From the NCBI RefSeq assembly GCF_001514265.1, contig NZ_KQ949004.1, positions 1 to 64,000 of the forward strand: a DNA stretch of 64,000 bases, written 5' to 3'. This DNA comes from Streptomyces resistomycificus (GTDB taxonomy: Bacteria; Actinomycetota; Actinomycetes; Streptomycetales; Streptomycetaceae). This document shows, in pieces, positions 37,264-46,200 of this stretch. The notes under the pieces are model-generated. The model saw nothing but the letters and a program-made list of their open reading frames with translations. It had not been told where the DNA came from and did no database searches. Each line of letters starts with the position of its first letter. The stretch's first letter is position 1. The position numbers were made by a program, and so were the translations under genes.

Positions 37264-37398
37264 GCGCCCGGTGTCGTCGTCGCTCTCGTCCCGGGGTCAG
37301 CCATGCGCGGCCGGACGAGTGACGCGAACCCAGTAACCTTGTGCGGGGCACGATCGCCCCCGCATCCCCACCGCACCGCACCAGGAAGGTGTCCCCCC

Positions 37399-38085
37399 GT
37401 GGAAAACGGCGCCGCCCAGCCCGTGATTGTCGCCATTGACGGCCCCTCCGGCACGGGCAAGTCGAGCACGTCGAAGGCCGTGGCCGCGCAGCTCGGCCTG
37501 AGCTACCTCGACACCGGCGCCCAGTACCGGGCGATCACCTGGTGGATGGTGACCAACGGGATCGACACGGACGACCCGTCGGAGATCGCCGCGGCGGCCG
37601 GCAAGCCCGACATCGTCTCCGGCACCGATCCGGCGAACCCCACGATCACGGTCGACGGCACCGACGTGGCGGCCCCGATCCGCACCCAGGAGGTCACCTC
37701 CAAGGTCAGCGCGGTCAGCGCGGTGGCCGAGGTGCGGGCCCGGATCACCGAGCTGCAGCGCTCCATCGCGGCCTCCGCCGAGGGCGGCATCGTGGTCGAG
37801 GGCCGGGACATCGGCACGACCGTCCTGCCCGACGCCGACCTGAAGATCTTCCTCACCGCCTCGCCGGAGGCGCGAGCCGCCCGCCGCAGCGGTGAGCTGA
37901 AGGGCGCCGACGTCAACGCCACCCGCGAGGCCCTGATCAAGCGGGACGCGGCCGACTCCAGCCGCAAGACCTCGCCGCTCGCCAAGGCCGACGACGCCGT
38001 CGAGGTGGACACCACCGCGCTCACCCTGGCCCAGGTCATCGAGTGCGTCGTCACGCTCGTCGAGGAGAAGCGGGCCGCGAAGTGA
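37399..38085 (+). CDS. cmk: cytidylate kinase
   Basis: 228 residues from GTG 37399. P-loop VAIDGPSGTGKSSTSKAVA, the CMP-binding region LSYLDTGAQYRAIT, EGRDIGTTVLPDADLKIFLT and the Arg-rich lid (RDAADSSRKTSPL) are all present. The enzyme phosphorylates CMP and dCMP. It overlaps the next gene by 4 bp (GTGA); the cmk-acyltransferase-der order is common in actinobacteria. Confidence 0.96.
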   Translation: MENGAAQPVIVAIDGPSGTGKSSTSKAVAAQLGLSYLDTGAQYRAITWWMVTNGIDTDDPSEIAAAAGKPDIVSGTDPANPTITVDGTDVAAPIRTQEVTSKVSAVSAVAEVRARITELQRSIAASAEGGIVVEGRDIGTTVLPDADLKIFLTASPEARAARRSGELKGADVNATREALIKRDAADSSRKTSPLAKADDAVEVDTTALTLAQVIECVVTLVEEKRAAK

Positions 38086-38735
38086 GCGCAGTGTCCGTGC
38101 CCTCCCTGAAGGGCGCCGAAGTCGGGCGACGCATCGGCGTCGGCCTGATGTACGGCCTGTGGAAGCCCCGGGTGCTGGGTGCCTGGAAGGTGCCCGCGAC
38201 CGGCCCGGTGATCTTCGCGGTCAACCACTCCCACGTCATCGACGGTCCCATGGTGATGGGCGTGGCACCCAGGCCGACGCACTTCCTGATCAAGAAGGAA
38301 GCCTTCATCGGCCCGCTGGACCCCTTCCTGCTCGGCATCGGGCAGGTCAAGGTGGACCGCGACACCACCGACCGCACGGCGATCACCCAGGCGCTGGGAG
38401 TGCTGGCGGGCGGCGGCGTCCTCGGGATCTTCCCCGAGGGCACCCGGGGCGAGGGCGACTTCGCCGCGCTGCGCGCCGGCCTCGCGTACTTCGCCGTACG
38501 CGGCGGTGCCCCGATCGTCCCGGTCGCCGTCCTGGGAAGTTCCCAGCGGCCCGGACGGTTGATAAAGGGGCTGCCCCCGCTGCGCAGCCGCGTCGACGTC
38601 GTCTTCGGCGACCCCTTCGAAGCGGGCGACGGCAGCGGACGACGTACGCGCAAGGCCCTCGACGAGGCGACCGAACGCATCCAGAAGCAGCTCACCGCGC
38701 ACCTGGAAAACGCCAGGCGCCTGACCGGGCGCTAG
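38082..38735 (+). CDS. 1-acyl-sn-glycerol-3-phosphate acyltransferase-like (PlsC family)
   Basis: 217 residues from GTG 38082, coupled to cmk. The acyltransferase motifs are in order: NHSHVIDGPMV (catalytic H-x4-D), FLIKKEAFIGPL, IFPEGTRGEGDF (phosphate-binding) and APIVPVAVLGS. It would transfer an acyl group to lysophosphatidate or a related lysolipid at the membrane. The cytidylate kinase neighbour supplies CTP, a phospholipid precursor, but that link is only suggestive. Confidence 0.9.
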   Translation: MSAVSVPSLKGAEVGRRIGVGLMYGLWKPRVLGAWKVPATGPVIFAVNHSHVIDGPMVMGVAPRPTHFLIKKEAFIGPLDPFLLGIGQVKVDRDTTDRTAITQALGVLAGGGVLGIFPEGTRGEGDFAALRAGLAYFAVRGGAPIVPVAVLGSSQRPGRLIKGLPPLRSRVDVVFGDPFEAGDGSGRRTRKALDEATERIQKQLTAHLENARRLTGR

Positions 38736-38814
38736 GCGACACTGAGTAGTGGATCAATCCGGCGAAAGAGCCGGCTGGCCCACCGATCACCACGATGAAC
38801 GAGGTACGGACTTC

Positions 38815-40293
38815 ATGAACGACCACATCCACTCCGACGGCTCGGGCGAGGAGCACGACCACGGAGCGCTTGGCGATGCCGAGTACGCGGAGTTCATGGA
38901 GCTCGCCGCGGTAGAGGGCTTCGACATCGAGGACGTCGAGGGCGCGATCGAGGCGGCCGGTCACGGGCCGCTGCCGGTCCTCGCCGTCGTCGGCCGCCCG
39001 AACGTCGGCAAGTCGACTCTGGTGAACCGGATCATCGGCCGCCGGGAGGCCGTCGTCGAGGACAAGCCCGGTGTCACCCGCGACCGCGTCACCTACGAGG
39101 CCGAGTGGTCGGGCCGCCGCTTCAAGGTCGTCGACACCGGTGGCTGGGAGCAGGACGTCCTCGGCATCGACGCCTCCGTGGCCGCGCAGGCCGAGTACGC
39201 GATCGAGGCGGCCGACGCCGTCGTCTTCGTCGTCGACGCCAAGGTCGGCGCGACCGACACCGACGAGGCGGTCGTACGACTGCTGCGCAAGGCCGGCAAG
39301 CCGGTCGTGCTGGCCGCCAACAAGGTCGACGGCCAGAGCGGCGAGTCCGACGCGGCCTACCTGTGGGGCCTGGGCCTCGGCGAGCCGCACCCCGTCTCCG
39401 CGCTGCACGGCCGCGGCACCGGCGACATGCTGGACGCCGTCCTGGAGGTCCTGCCGGACGCCCCCGAGCAGACCTTCGGCAGCGCGGTGGGCGGCCCCCG
39501 CCGCATCGCGCTGATCGGCCGCCCGAACGTAGGCAAGTCCTCGCTGCTGAACAAGGTGGCCAACGAGGAGCGGGTCGTCGTCAACGAGATGGCCGGCACC
39601 ACCCGCGACCCGGTCGACGAGCTGATCGAACTCGGCGGCGTCACCTGGAAGTTCGTCGACACCGCGGGCATCCGCAAGCGCGTCCACCTCCAGCAGGGCG
39701 CCGACTACTACGCCTCGCTGCGCACCGCGGCCGCCGTCGAGAAGGCGGAGGTGGCGGTCATCCTGATCGACGCCTCCGAGTCCATCTCCGTGCAGGACCA
39801 GCGCATCGTCACCATGGCGGTGGAGGCGGGCCGCGCGATGGTGATCGCCTACAACAAGTGGGACACCCTCGACGAGGAGCGCCGCTACTACCTGGAGCGT
39901 GAGATCGAGACCGAGTTCGGCCAGGTCGCCTGGGCGCCCCGGGTGAACGTGTCGGCGCTCACCGGACGGCACATGGAGAAGCTGGTCCCGGCGATCGAGA
40001 CGGCCCTGGCCGGCTGGGAGACCCGCGTGCCCACGGGCCGCCTGAACGCCTTCCTCGGCGAGCTGGTCGCCGCCCACCCGCACCCCATCCGGGGCGGCAA
40101 GCAGCCGCGCATCCTCTTCGGCACCCAGGCCGGCACCAAGCCGCCGCGGTTCGTGCTCTTCGCCTCCGGCTTCATCGAGGCGGGCTACCGGCGGTTCATC
40201 GAGCGCCGGCTGCGCGAGGAGTTCAGCTTCGAGGGGACGCCGATCCACATCTCGGTGCGGGTGCGCGAGAAGCGCGGCGCCAAGAAGAAGTGA
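38815..40293 (+). CDS. der: ribosome-associated GTPase Der (EngA)
   Basis: 492 residues from ATG 38815, with GAGGT at 38801-38805; GTG 38749 is an in-frame alternative without a ribosome site. Two tandem GTPase domains are visible: the first with VVGRPNVGKSTLVNRI, DTGGW and NKVDG; the second with LIGRPNVGKSSLLNKV, DTAGI and NKWD. A KH-like end follows (PRFVLFASGFIEAGYRRFIE). A short His/Asp/Glu-rich N-terminal extension precedes the first domain. Der assists 50S subunit assembly. Confidence 0.96.
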   Translation: MNDHIHSDGSGEEHDHGALGDAEYAEFMELAAVEGFDIEDVEGAIEAAGHGPLPVLAVVGRPNVGKSTLVNRIIGRREAVVEDKPGVTRDRVTYEAEWSGRRFKVVDTGGWEQDVLGIDASVAAQAEYAIEAADAVVFVVDAKVGATDTDEAVVRLLRKAGKPVVLAANKVDGQSGESDAAYLWGLGLGEPHPVSALHGRGTGDMLDAVLEVLPDAPEQTFGSAVGGPRRIALIGRPNVGKSSLLNKVANEERVVVNEMAGTTRDPVDELIELGGVTWKFVDTAGIRKRVHLQQGADYYASLRTAAAVEKAEVAVILIDASESISVQDQRIVTMAVEAGRAMVIAYNKWDTLDEERRYYLEREIETEFGQVAWAPRVNVSALTGRHMEKLVPAIETALAGWETRVPTGRLNAFLGELVAAHPHPIRGGKQPRILFGTQAGTKPPRFVLFASGFIEAGYRRFIERRLREEFSFEGTPIHISVRVREKRGAKKK

Positions 40294-40298
40294 CGCGG

Positions 40299-40345
40299 AC
40301 ATGAGTGAGGGCGGCTCCCCGACGGGGAGCCGCCCTCACTCATGT
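40299..40345. terminator. strong bidirectional terminator
   Basis: A perfect 22-bp stem (ACATGAGTGAGGGCGGCTCCCC with its complement) closed by a 3-base loop GAC. It lies between the der stop and the stop of the convergent small gene at 40347 and can serve both directions. Confidence 0.9.
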
Positions 40346-40346
40346 C

Positions 40347-40727
40347 TCAGACACCCCGGCGCGGACCGGGCGGCAGCGCCGCCGGTACGTGGTGCATCCC
40401 GGTGCTGTGGTGCTGCTGCCCGATCTGGCCCACCCGCTGCCACTGCGACTGCTGTCCCGCGCTGTGCCGGGCGCTGTAGGCCCCCGCGCTGTAGGCGCTG
40501 TAGGTGTTGCTGAACCCGCCCGTACTGTGCGGCACGTTCCCGAAGGCCGTGAAGCCCAGCTCCTCCTCGCCGCTTCGGTCACCCGGCAGCGAACGGAAGG
40601 ACCTGACGTACTCCGCGTAGAGCGCGTCGTAGATCGGCGTGGCCGAGGGGCCGCCCGGGGGATCCTGGGCCGCTCGCGCTGACGGGAGCGACGGGAACTG
40701 GCGGCGGGGGACATCGTAGGTGTGCAC
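40347..40727 (-). CDS. small Tyr/Gln/His-rich conserved protein (DUF6643-like)
   Basis: 126 residues if started at GTG 40727; ATG 40772 (141 residues) is possible, neither with a good ribosome site. Ordered core PSATPIYDALYAEYVRSFRS, DRSGEEELGFTAFGNVPH; then a Ser/Ala/Tyr repeat (NTYSAYSAGAYSARHSAG), Gln/Trp and His pairs, and the end HHVPAALPPGPRRG. I recall similar short proteins across Streptomyces but no function. Base composition is typical of the region. Confidence 0.7.
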   Translation of the reverse strand: MHTYDVPRRQFPSLPSARAAQDPPGGPSATPIYDALYAEYVRSFRSLPGDRSGEEELGFTAFGNVPHSTGGFSNTYSAYSAGAYSARHSAGQQSQWQRVGQIGQQHHSTGMHHVPAALPPGPRRGV

Positions 40728-40787
40728 GTATGTCCAAACGACCCCAGCGCTCGGGAGATGCGGCCGGGGCACGCCCCAAAAGGGGAC

Positions 40788-40843
40788 GGGGAACCGCGCG
40801 GTCAGCCACGTACGACCCGTGTCGCCGGCCCCGCGCGGTCCCC
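40788..40843 (-). terminator. terminator-like hairpin after the 40857 gene
   Basis: GGGGAACCGCGCGG (40788-40801) pairs with CCGCGCGGTCCCC (40831-40843) apart from one unpaired A. It lies 14 bp beyond the stop of the minus-strand gene at 40857. The loop is long (29 bases), so the call is moderate. Confidence 0.5.
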
Positions 40844-40856
40844 GGAGTCAGGAAGC

Positions 40857-41630
40857 TCAGGTACCCGCGAGCGGCATCGCGGCCGCGACCAGCTTGCCGT
40901 TGGCGGCCGCCTTGTCCAGCGCGTCCCGCAGCAGGTCCTCGCGGGGCTGGCGCCCGATCGACCCCACCGGCGCCGCGAACATCAGCACCTGCTGGTGCTT
41001 GTTCGCCGCCGCCCGCCAGCTCTCCGTGACCTGAAGCGGCTGGTGCGCCTGCCACCAGGCGACCGGCTGACCGCCGTTGGTGCCGGGCTGCAGCACGGCG
41101 TGCAGCTGACCCATGGCCAACAGCACCGACCAGCCGTGGAGCACGGAGGGCGCGGACTCGATCGCCGTCAGCGGCATGAACCCCTGCTCGATGAGCAGCG
41201 GCAGGAAGTCGTCGCCGGCCCCCGTCGCGCCGGGCCGCACGATGGGCGCGGTCGGCTCGACCACCAGTGCCGGGTGCAGCTCCCCGGCGATCAGGACGAG
41301 TCCGCTGGTCACGCCTAGCACGGCCTGCTCGGGGGCGATGCTGTCCGGCTCCAGGTCGACGGTGTCGCCGGTGATGGACTTCACGGCTCCCTGGAGCTGC
41401 TCCTCGGTGACCTGCACGACCTGGGAGGGCAGGCAGGTGGCGTGGGCGAAGGCGAGGACGGCGGTCTCGTCGCCGATGAACAGGACGGTGCTGGTGCGCT
41501 CCTGTTCGGAGTCGCCCTGGGTGCGGCAGGACGTGCAGTCGTAGCTGCCGGGGGCGTTCTCTCCGGCGAGCAGCCGGTCGGCTTCCTCGTCGCCGATCTC
41601 GGCACGTACCTCGTCGCTGACTTCGAGCAT
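40857..41630 (-). CDS. conserved hypothetical protein with CxxC
   Basis: 257 residues from ATG 41630; an in-frame GTG three codons upstream is also possible. The N-terminal part (MLEVSDEVRAEIGDEEADRL) precedes YDCTSCRTQGD, a CxxC that could bind metal or form a disulfide, and VLFIGDETAVLAFAHATCLP. The rest is a mixed alpha/beta sequence with DDFLPLLIEQGFMPLTAIES and TESWRAAANKHQQVLMFAAP. No secretion signal or recognised enzyme motif is visible. It stands alone between two non-coding stretches. Function unknown. Confidence 0.75.
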   Translation of the reverse strand: MLEVSDEVRAEIGDEEADRLLAGENAPGSYDCTSCRTQGDSEQERTSTVLFIGDETAVLAFAHATCLPSQVVQVTEEQLQGAVKSITGDTVDLEPDSIAPEQAVLGVTSGLVLIAGELHPALVVEPTAPIVRPGATGAGDDFLPLLIEQGFMPLTAIESAPSVLHGWSVLLAMGQLHAVLQPGTNGGQPVAWWQAHQPLQVTESWRAAANKHQQVLMFAAPVGSIGRQPREDLLRDALDKAAANGKLVAAAMPLAGT

Positions 41631-42012
41631 GCGCGGCACGGGTGGCTCCCTCGGGATGTGGTGCGTGGCGGGGCCGGGTGGCTCCCGGTCCGTGAACCGG
41701 GTGGGTCCCGGGCTCATGCAGAAGACAACGGGCGATCCGCGGCGGGAGTCACGCCCCATGGCGAACGGAATCGAACCACCCACGGCGCGGGGGAACCTGT
41801 GGTACGGAGTCCGGCAGCCGTCATCAATTCATCGCTGATCCAGGGGAGTTGGACGTCAGTCGGGAGAGCCGGTCAGTGAGGCGACTGGTCGACAAATCAG
41901 TAAATCAGGGAATGAACCGGGTGCCCGGAAACCCTCCGCCGACCGGGTGGGGTCCTCGGCGGACCGGACGCGTCGCAACGGGCGTACGGCACGCGCTGCT
42001 TAGCGTGAGCCG
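41631..42012. other. 382-bp intergenic leader of the Rpf/LysM gene, riboswitch-like
   Basis: No gene is seen. On the plus strand 41761-41905 has pieces reminiscent of the ydaO (c-di-AMP) riboswitch: GGAATCGAACC, GCGCGGGGGAACC (41785-41797), CAGGGG (41841-41846) and CCGGTCAG (41869-41876). The normally invariant CAGCTAACC is not matched, so the call is weak. c-di-AMP riboswitches do precede Rpf-type wall hydrolases in Streptomyces. The gene begins at 42013, about 107 bp after the element. Confidence 0.3.
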
Positions 42013-42663
42013 ATGTACCCGAAGCCGATCAAGCTCGCTCTGACCGCGGCCGTGCTCTCCGCTCTCGCTTCCGTCTTCGCCTCCGCTCTGCCTTCCGGTG
42101 TCGCCCACGCGGCTCCACCGGCTCCCCGGCAGTCCTCGAAGCACGTGCCCGCGTGCGCCGAGGACCAGTGGCCCTGGGGATGCGTCGCCGAGTGCGAGAG
42201 CAGCGGCCGCTGGAACGCCAACACCGGAAACGGCTTCTACGGAGGACTCCAGTTCTGGCAGCCCACCTGGGAGGCGTTCGGCGGACTGAAGTACGCGCGG
42301 CGCGCGGATCTCGCCACCAGGGCGGAACAGATCGCCGTCGCCCAGGAGGTGCTGGCCGTGCAGGGCTGGGAGGCCTGGCCCGTCTGCTCCAAGAGGTACG
42401 GGCTCAAGGGCCGGATGCACACCGTGAAAACCGGCGACACGCTCTCGGCGATCGCCCGCAGGTACGACGTCGAGGGCGGCTGGCAGGCGCTCTACCAGGC
42501 CAACAAGGACGTGATCGGCGCTTCTCCCAACCGGCTGGAGCCGGGCATGCTGCTGGCCCTCCCGAAGGGCTCGGCGTCGGTCAGCGCGAAGGACGCGGCC
42601 CAGGCCTCCGCCGTGTTCGGGCCGCCGCTTCCCGCGTCCACAGCTCGCCCGCCTCTCCGCTGA
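42013..42663 (+). CDS. secreted Rpf-like transglycosylase with LysM domain
   Basis: 216 residues from ATG 42013. A Sec signal peptide (residues 1-33, ending GVAHAAPP) leads to a resuscitation-promoting-factor domain: WGCVAECESSGRWNANTGNG with the catalytic Glu, FYGGLQFWQPTWEAFGG and the Cys pair that frames the fold. A LysM domain follows (HTVKTGDTLSAIARRYDVEG to LEPGMLLALPKG), which binds peptidoglycan. It would cleave the glycan strands in the wall, for example at spore germination. Its last 83 bp overlap the 3' end of the convergent LivF-type gene. Confidence 0.93.
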   Translation: MYPKPIKLALTAAVLSALASVFASALPSGVAHAAPPAPRQSSKHVPACAEDQWPWGCVAECESSGRWNANTGNGFYGGLQFWQPTWEAFGGLKYARRADLATRAEQIAVAQEVLAVQGWEAWPVCSKRYGLKGRMHTVKTGDTLSAIARRYDVEGGWQALYQANKDVIGASPNRLEPGMLLALPKGSASVSAKDAAQASAVFGPPLPASTARPPLR

Positions 42664-43279
42664 ACACCACCGCCCCGCGGCGCAGTTCGTGCACCACCAC
42701 CGGCGCCCTTCCGCGCAGGACGGGCGGCAGCCGCTGCTCGGCGACGACCACGCACGCGTCAAGCGAGGCCAGCAGCGCGTACGTACGGGCCGCGACCGTG
42801 GGGGACATGCCCTGCGCGGGCTCGTCGACGAGCACCACGCGCGCGCGTGCCAGCAGGGCGCGGGAGAGGGCGAGCATCCGCTGCTCGCCGCCGGACAGGG
42901 TGCCGGCGCGGCGCGCGAGCAGGGGCACGAGCTGCGGATAGGCGTCCAGGGCGATGTCGGGTGCCGGGGCGGCCAGTTCGAGGTTCTCGCGCACGGTGAG
43001 GGAGGCGAACACCGCCTGCCGTTCGGGTACCAGACACAGGCCCCGGCGGGCCCGCTCGAACGCCGGTACGCGGGTCACGTCCACGCCGTCCCAGATCACC
43101 GCGCCGCCGGACAGCGGCAGGGCTCCGGCCAGCGCGCGCAGAACGGTCGTCCGGCCGGAGCCGTTGCGGCCCAGCATGACGGTGAGACCGGGGCCCGGGG
43201 CGGCCAGGGTGACGCCGTGCAGGGCCTCCAGAGGGCCGTAACGCACGCGCGCGTGGCGCAGTTCCAGGGCCGGGGTCAT
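42581..43279 (-). CDS. LivF-type branched-chain amino-acid ABC transporter ATPase
   Basis: 232 residues from ATG 43279, which overlaps the fused upstream gene by 4 bp. ATPase motifs: LGRNGSGRTTVLRALAG (Walker A with Arg before Thr-Thr in place of Lys-Ser), LVPERQAVFASLTVREN (Q-loop region), LSGGEQRML (signature), VVLVDEPAQGMSP (Walker B) and VVAEQRL (switch Gln where His is usual, as in LivF). Substitution of the Walker A Lys by Arg is unusual and could reduce activity. The 3' end overlaps the Rpf gene tail to tail. Confidence 0.88.
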   Translation of the reverse strand: MTPALELRHARVRYGPLEALHGVTLAAPGPGLTVMLGRNGSGRTTVLRALAGALPLSGGAVIWDGVDVTRVPAFERARRGLCLVPERQAVFASLTVRENLELAAPAPDIALDAYPQLVPLLARRAGTLSGGEQRMLALSRALLARARVVLVDEPAQGMSPTVAARTYALLASLDACVVVAEQRLPPVLRGRAPVVVHELRRGAVVFSGEAGELWTREAAARTRRRPGPRPSR

Positions 43280-46200
43280 GAGTGGCCCTCACGAGCGCCG
43301 AGAGAGTCGAGGACGCGGGCGGGCGGGCCGGAGGCGACGACGCGGCCCGCTGTCATCACGTGGACGACGTCGGCGAGATCGGCCACGAGGTCCAGGTCGT
43401 GCTCGACGACGAGCAGGGCGGTGCCGTCGGCGGCCAGGGCCTTCAGGACTCTGGTCAGTGCGGCGACCTCGGTGGTGTCCAGGCCGGCCGCCGGCTCGTC
43501 GAGCAGCAGCACGCGCGGGGCGCCCGCAAGGGCACGGGCCAGTTCGACCCGGCGCAGGGTGCCGGTCGGCAGGCCGGCGGCGGGCAGCGCGCGCACCGGC
43601 CCGTCCAGCCCGAGCAGACTGAGCGCACGCTCCACTGCGGCGGGATCGGTGACCCGCCCCTGCTCGGCGCCCACCCGTACGTTTTCGGCCACGGTCAAGG
43701 TCGGGAACACGGCCAGTTGCTGGAAGGTGCGGGCGATGCCGAGTCGTGTGCGGGTGTGCGCGGGGAGCCGGGTGATGTCCCGCCCGCCGAGGAGGACCCG
43801 TCCGCGCGCGGGGCGGTGCGTGCCGGCCAGGCAGTGGAAGAGGGTGCTCTTGCCGGCGCCGTTGGGGCCCACGATCGCGGTGACCTGCCCCGGCGTGACG
43901 TCGAGATCGACACCGTCTAGGGCGGTGAAGCCGTCGTAGCGGGCGTGGAGGGCGCGGGCGGTGAGGAGAGGGGAGACACGGGGCTCCGCAGACGGTGTCG
44001 CGGTGGGGGAGGTGAGGGAGGGGGTGGCCGGTGGCGGGCGCCGGACGGCGTCCGGTGTACCCGCGGCGACGGCGGCACCTGCCGGGCCGCGCGCGTCTCG
44101 CCAGGCCGCGGTACCGCGTCGCCTCCGGCGTGGCGCGTGCGACGGGCTGGCCGTGGTGTCCGGCTCTGGTGACGACGGGCTGGCCGTGGTGTCCCGTTCT
44201 GGTGACGACGGGCTGGCCGTGGTGTCCGGCTCTGGCGACGACGGGCTGGCCGTGGTGTCCGGCTCTGGCGACGACGGGCTGGCCGTGGTGTTCGACGACG
44301 GGCTGGCCGTGGTGTCCGGCTCTGGCGACGACGGGCCAGCCGTGGTGTCCGACGACCAGCCGGCCGTGGTGTCCGGCTCTGGTGACGACGGGCCGGCTCC
44401 GCCCGCAGCCGTCGCGCCGGTCAGGACCTGCCTGCCCCGGGCCGGCACCCCCACCGGCCGCCGCGCCCGCCTCACCCGTGCCCCCAGCGGCGTCAGTTCG
44501 GCCCTCCGCCGCAGCCGGAGCCGCGCCGCAGCCGTCCGCCACGCCTCGTACGGGCCGCCGGGGAAGCGGCCGACCAGAACCGCCAGCACTCCGATCAGCG
44601 CCGCGGCCACCCCACCCCGCGCACCCGCGTCCAGACCCACCAGCAGGGCCGCCGCGGCCAGGGCGCCCAGCGTGCTGTCGGCGCCCAGGACGACGACCGC
44701 GGCGAACCAGAGCAGGCCGCGCACGGGGTCGTAGGCGCCCGGGTCGAAGGCGCGCAGACCCATGCCGAGCATGCCGCCGCCGAGGGCGGCCAGAGCGGCG
44801 CCGGTGACGAAGGCGAGGAGCTTCAGCGAGGGGACCTGGACTCCGGCGGCCGACGCGCCCGCCTCGTGGTCGCGCATCGCGGCGAGCGCCCGGCCGGTCC
44901 TGCCCCGGCGCAGGGCGTGCGTCGCGAGCAGCGCGGTGGCCAGGAGGAGCAACTCCAACAGGTAGTAGGCGCGGTCCCCGTCGAAGCCGGCGGGGCGGCC
45001 CAGCGACAGCCCGGAGACGGCGTAGGGCTGGGCGAAGACGAAGCGGCTGACGCCGACGCCCACCGCGAAGGTCGCCAGCGCGAGGGCCAGTCCGCGGCGG
45101 CTGATCGCCGGCCAGCCCGTCAGCAGGCCCAGGGGCGCGACCAGAAGCACCGCCACGGCCAGTGCGGCCAGTTCGGGAAGGCGGGGCAGGCCGGGGAAGC
45201 GGCCGGCCGCCAGCAGCGCCGTGAACAGCGCGCCCAGGCCCGCGTACGCCGCCTGCCCCAGGGAGATCTGGCCGCCGCTGCCGGTGACCACCACCAGGGA
45301 CAGCAGCACCACGCCCAGCGCCGGCACCTCGACCGCGGTGTGCAGGTCCGAGCCGGCGAACCCGAGCGGCAGCAGGAACAGCACGGCGGCCACGATCCAG
45401 GCGCCCGGCGGCGTCGGCACACGCGCGGTGGCCGTGCGCGGCAGGGCGTCGCCCGCCCCGATCCGGGGAAGCGCCAGGGCCGCGATCAGCAGGGCCACGA
45501 CGAAGAGGTTCGCGCCGACGGCCTGGAGCAGCGGCTCGCCCCAGCCCGAGGGGTGCAGGCGGGTGAGCTGGCTCTGCGCCACCCCGATGCCCAGCGCCAC
45601 CACCACCGCCACCGGCAGGCTCCGCATCCGCGCGGCCACCGCGACCGCCACGACCTCCATCACCAGCAGCGGCAGACCGTACGGGTCCAGACGCACGTAC
45701 GGCGCCAGCAGCACGCCCGTCAGACCCGCCGTGAACGAGCCGAACGCCCAGCCCGCCGAGGCCACCCGGTCCGCGTCGATGCCGCCGAGCACGGCCAGCC
45801 CCCGGTCGTCCACCACGGCCCGCAGCTCCCGCCCGAACCGGGTCAGGCGGATCACCGTACCGACCGCCACGGCCAGCACGAGGACCACCGCCAGCTGCCC
45901 CCAGGGGTCCGACCGGACCAGCTCGGGCGCGTCGTCCCGGGCGCCCTGCCCCCACACCAGCGCGGCCCCGCCCACCAGCAGCACGAACACCCCGATGGAC
46001 GCGACCAGTGTCTGCGCCGGGTCGCCGCCCAGCACCGACAGCGGCCGGAAGACGAGGCGTTCCAGCACCACGCCCAGGCCCGGCGCCAGTACCAGCAGGG
46101 TGACCGCCGCCCCCGCCCACAGCGGCCAGCCCCACTCCACGACGCACTGCCGCAGCACGTACGCGCACACCATCGCGATCGCGCCGTGCGCGAAGTTGAG

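Noticed and set aside
40730..41029. Small plus-strand basic ORF overlapping the 40857 gene
   Set aside because: No ribosome site and it runs into the antisense of a better-supported gene; its composition is that of a shadow frame.
41740..41790. tRNA-like T-arm (GGTTCGATTCC on the minus strand)
   Set aside because: No matching acceptor or anticodon arm could be found around it, so it is not a tRNA gene. A plus-strand riboswitch-like reading is listed instead with low confidence.
44141..44389. CRISPR array
   Set aside because: Direct tandem repeats without spacers, in frame with a coding sequence.
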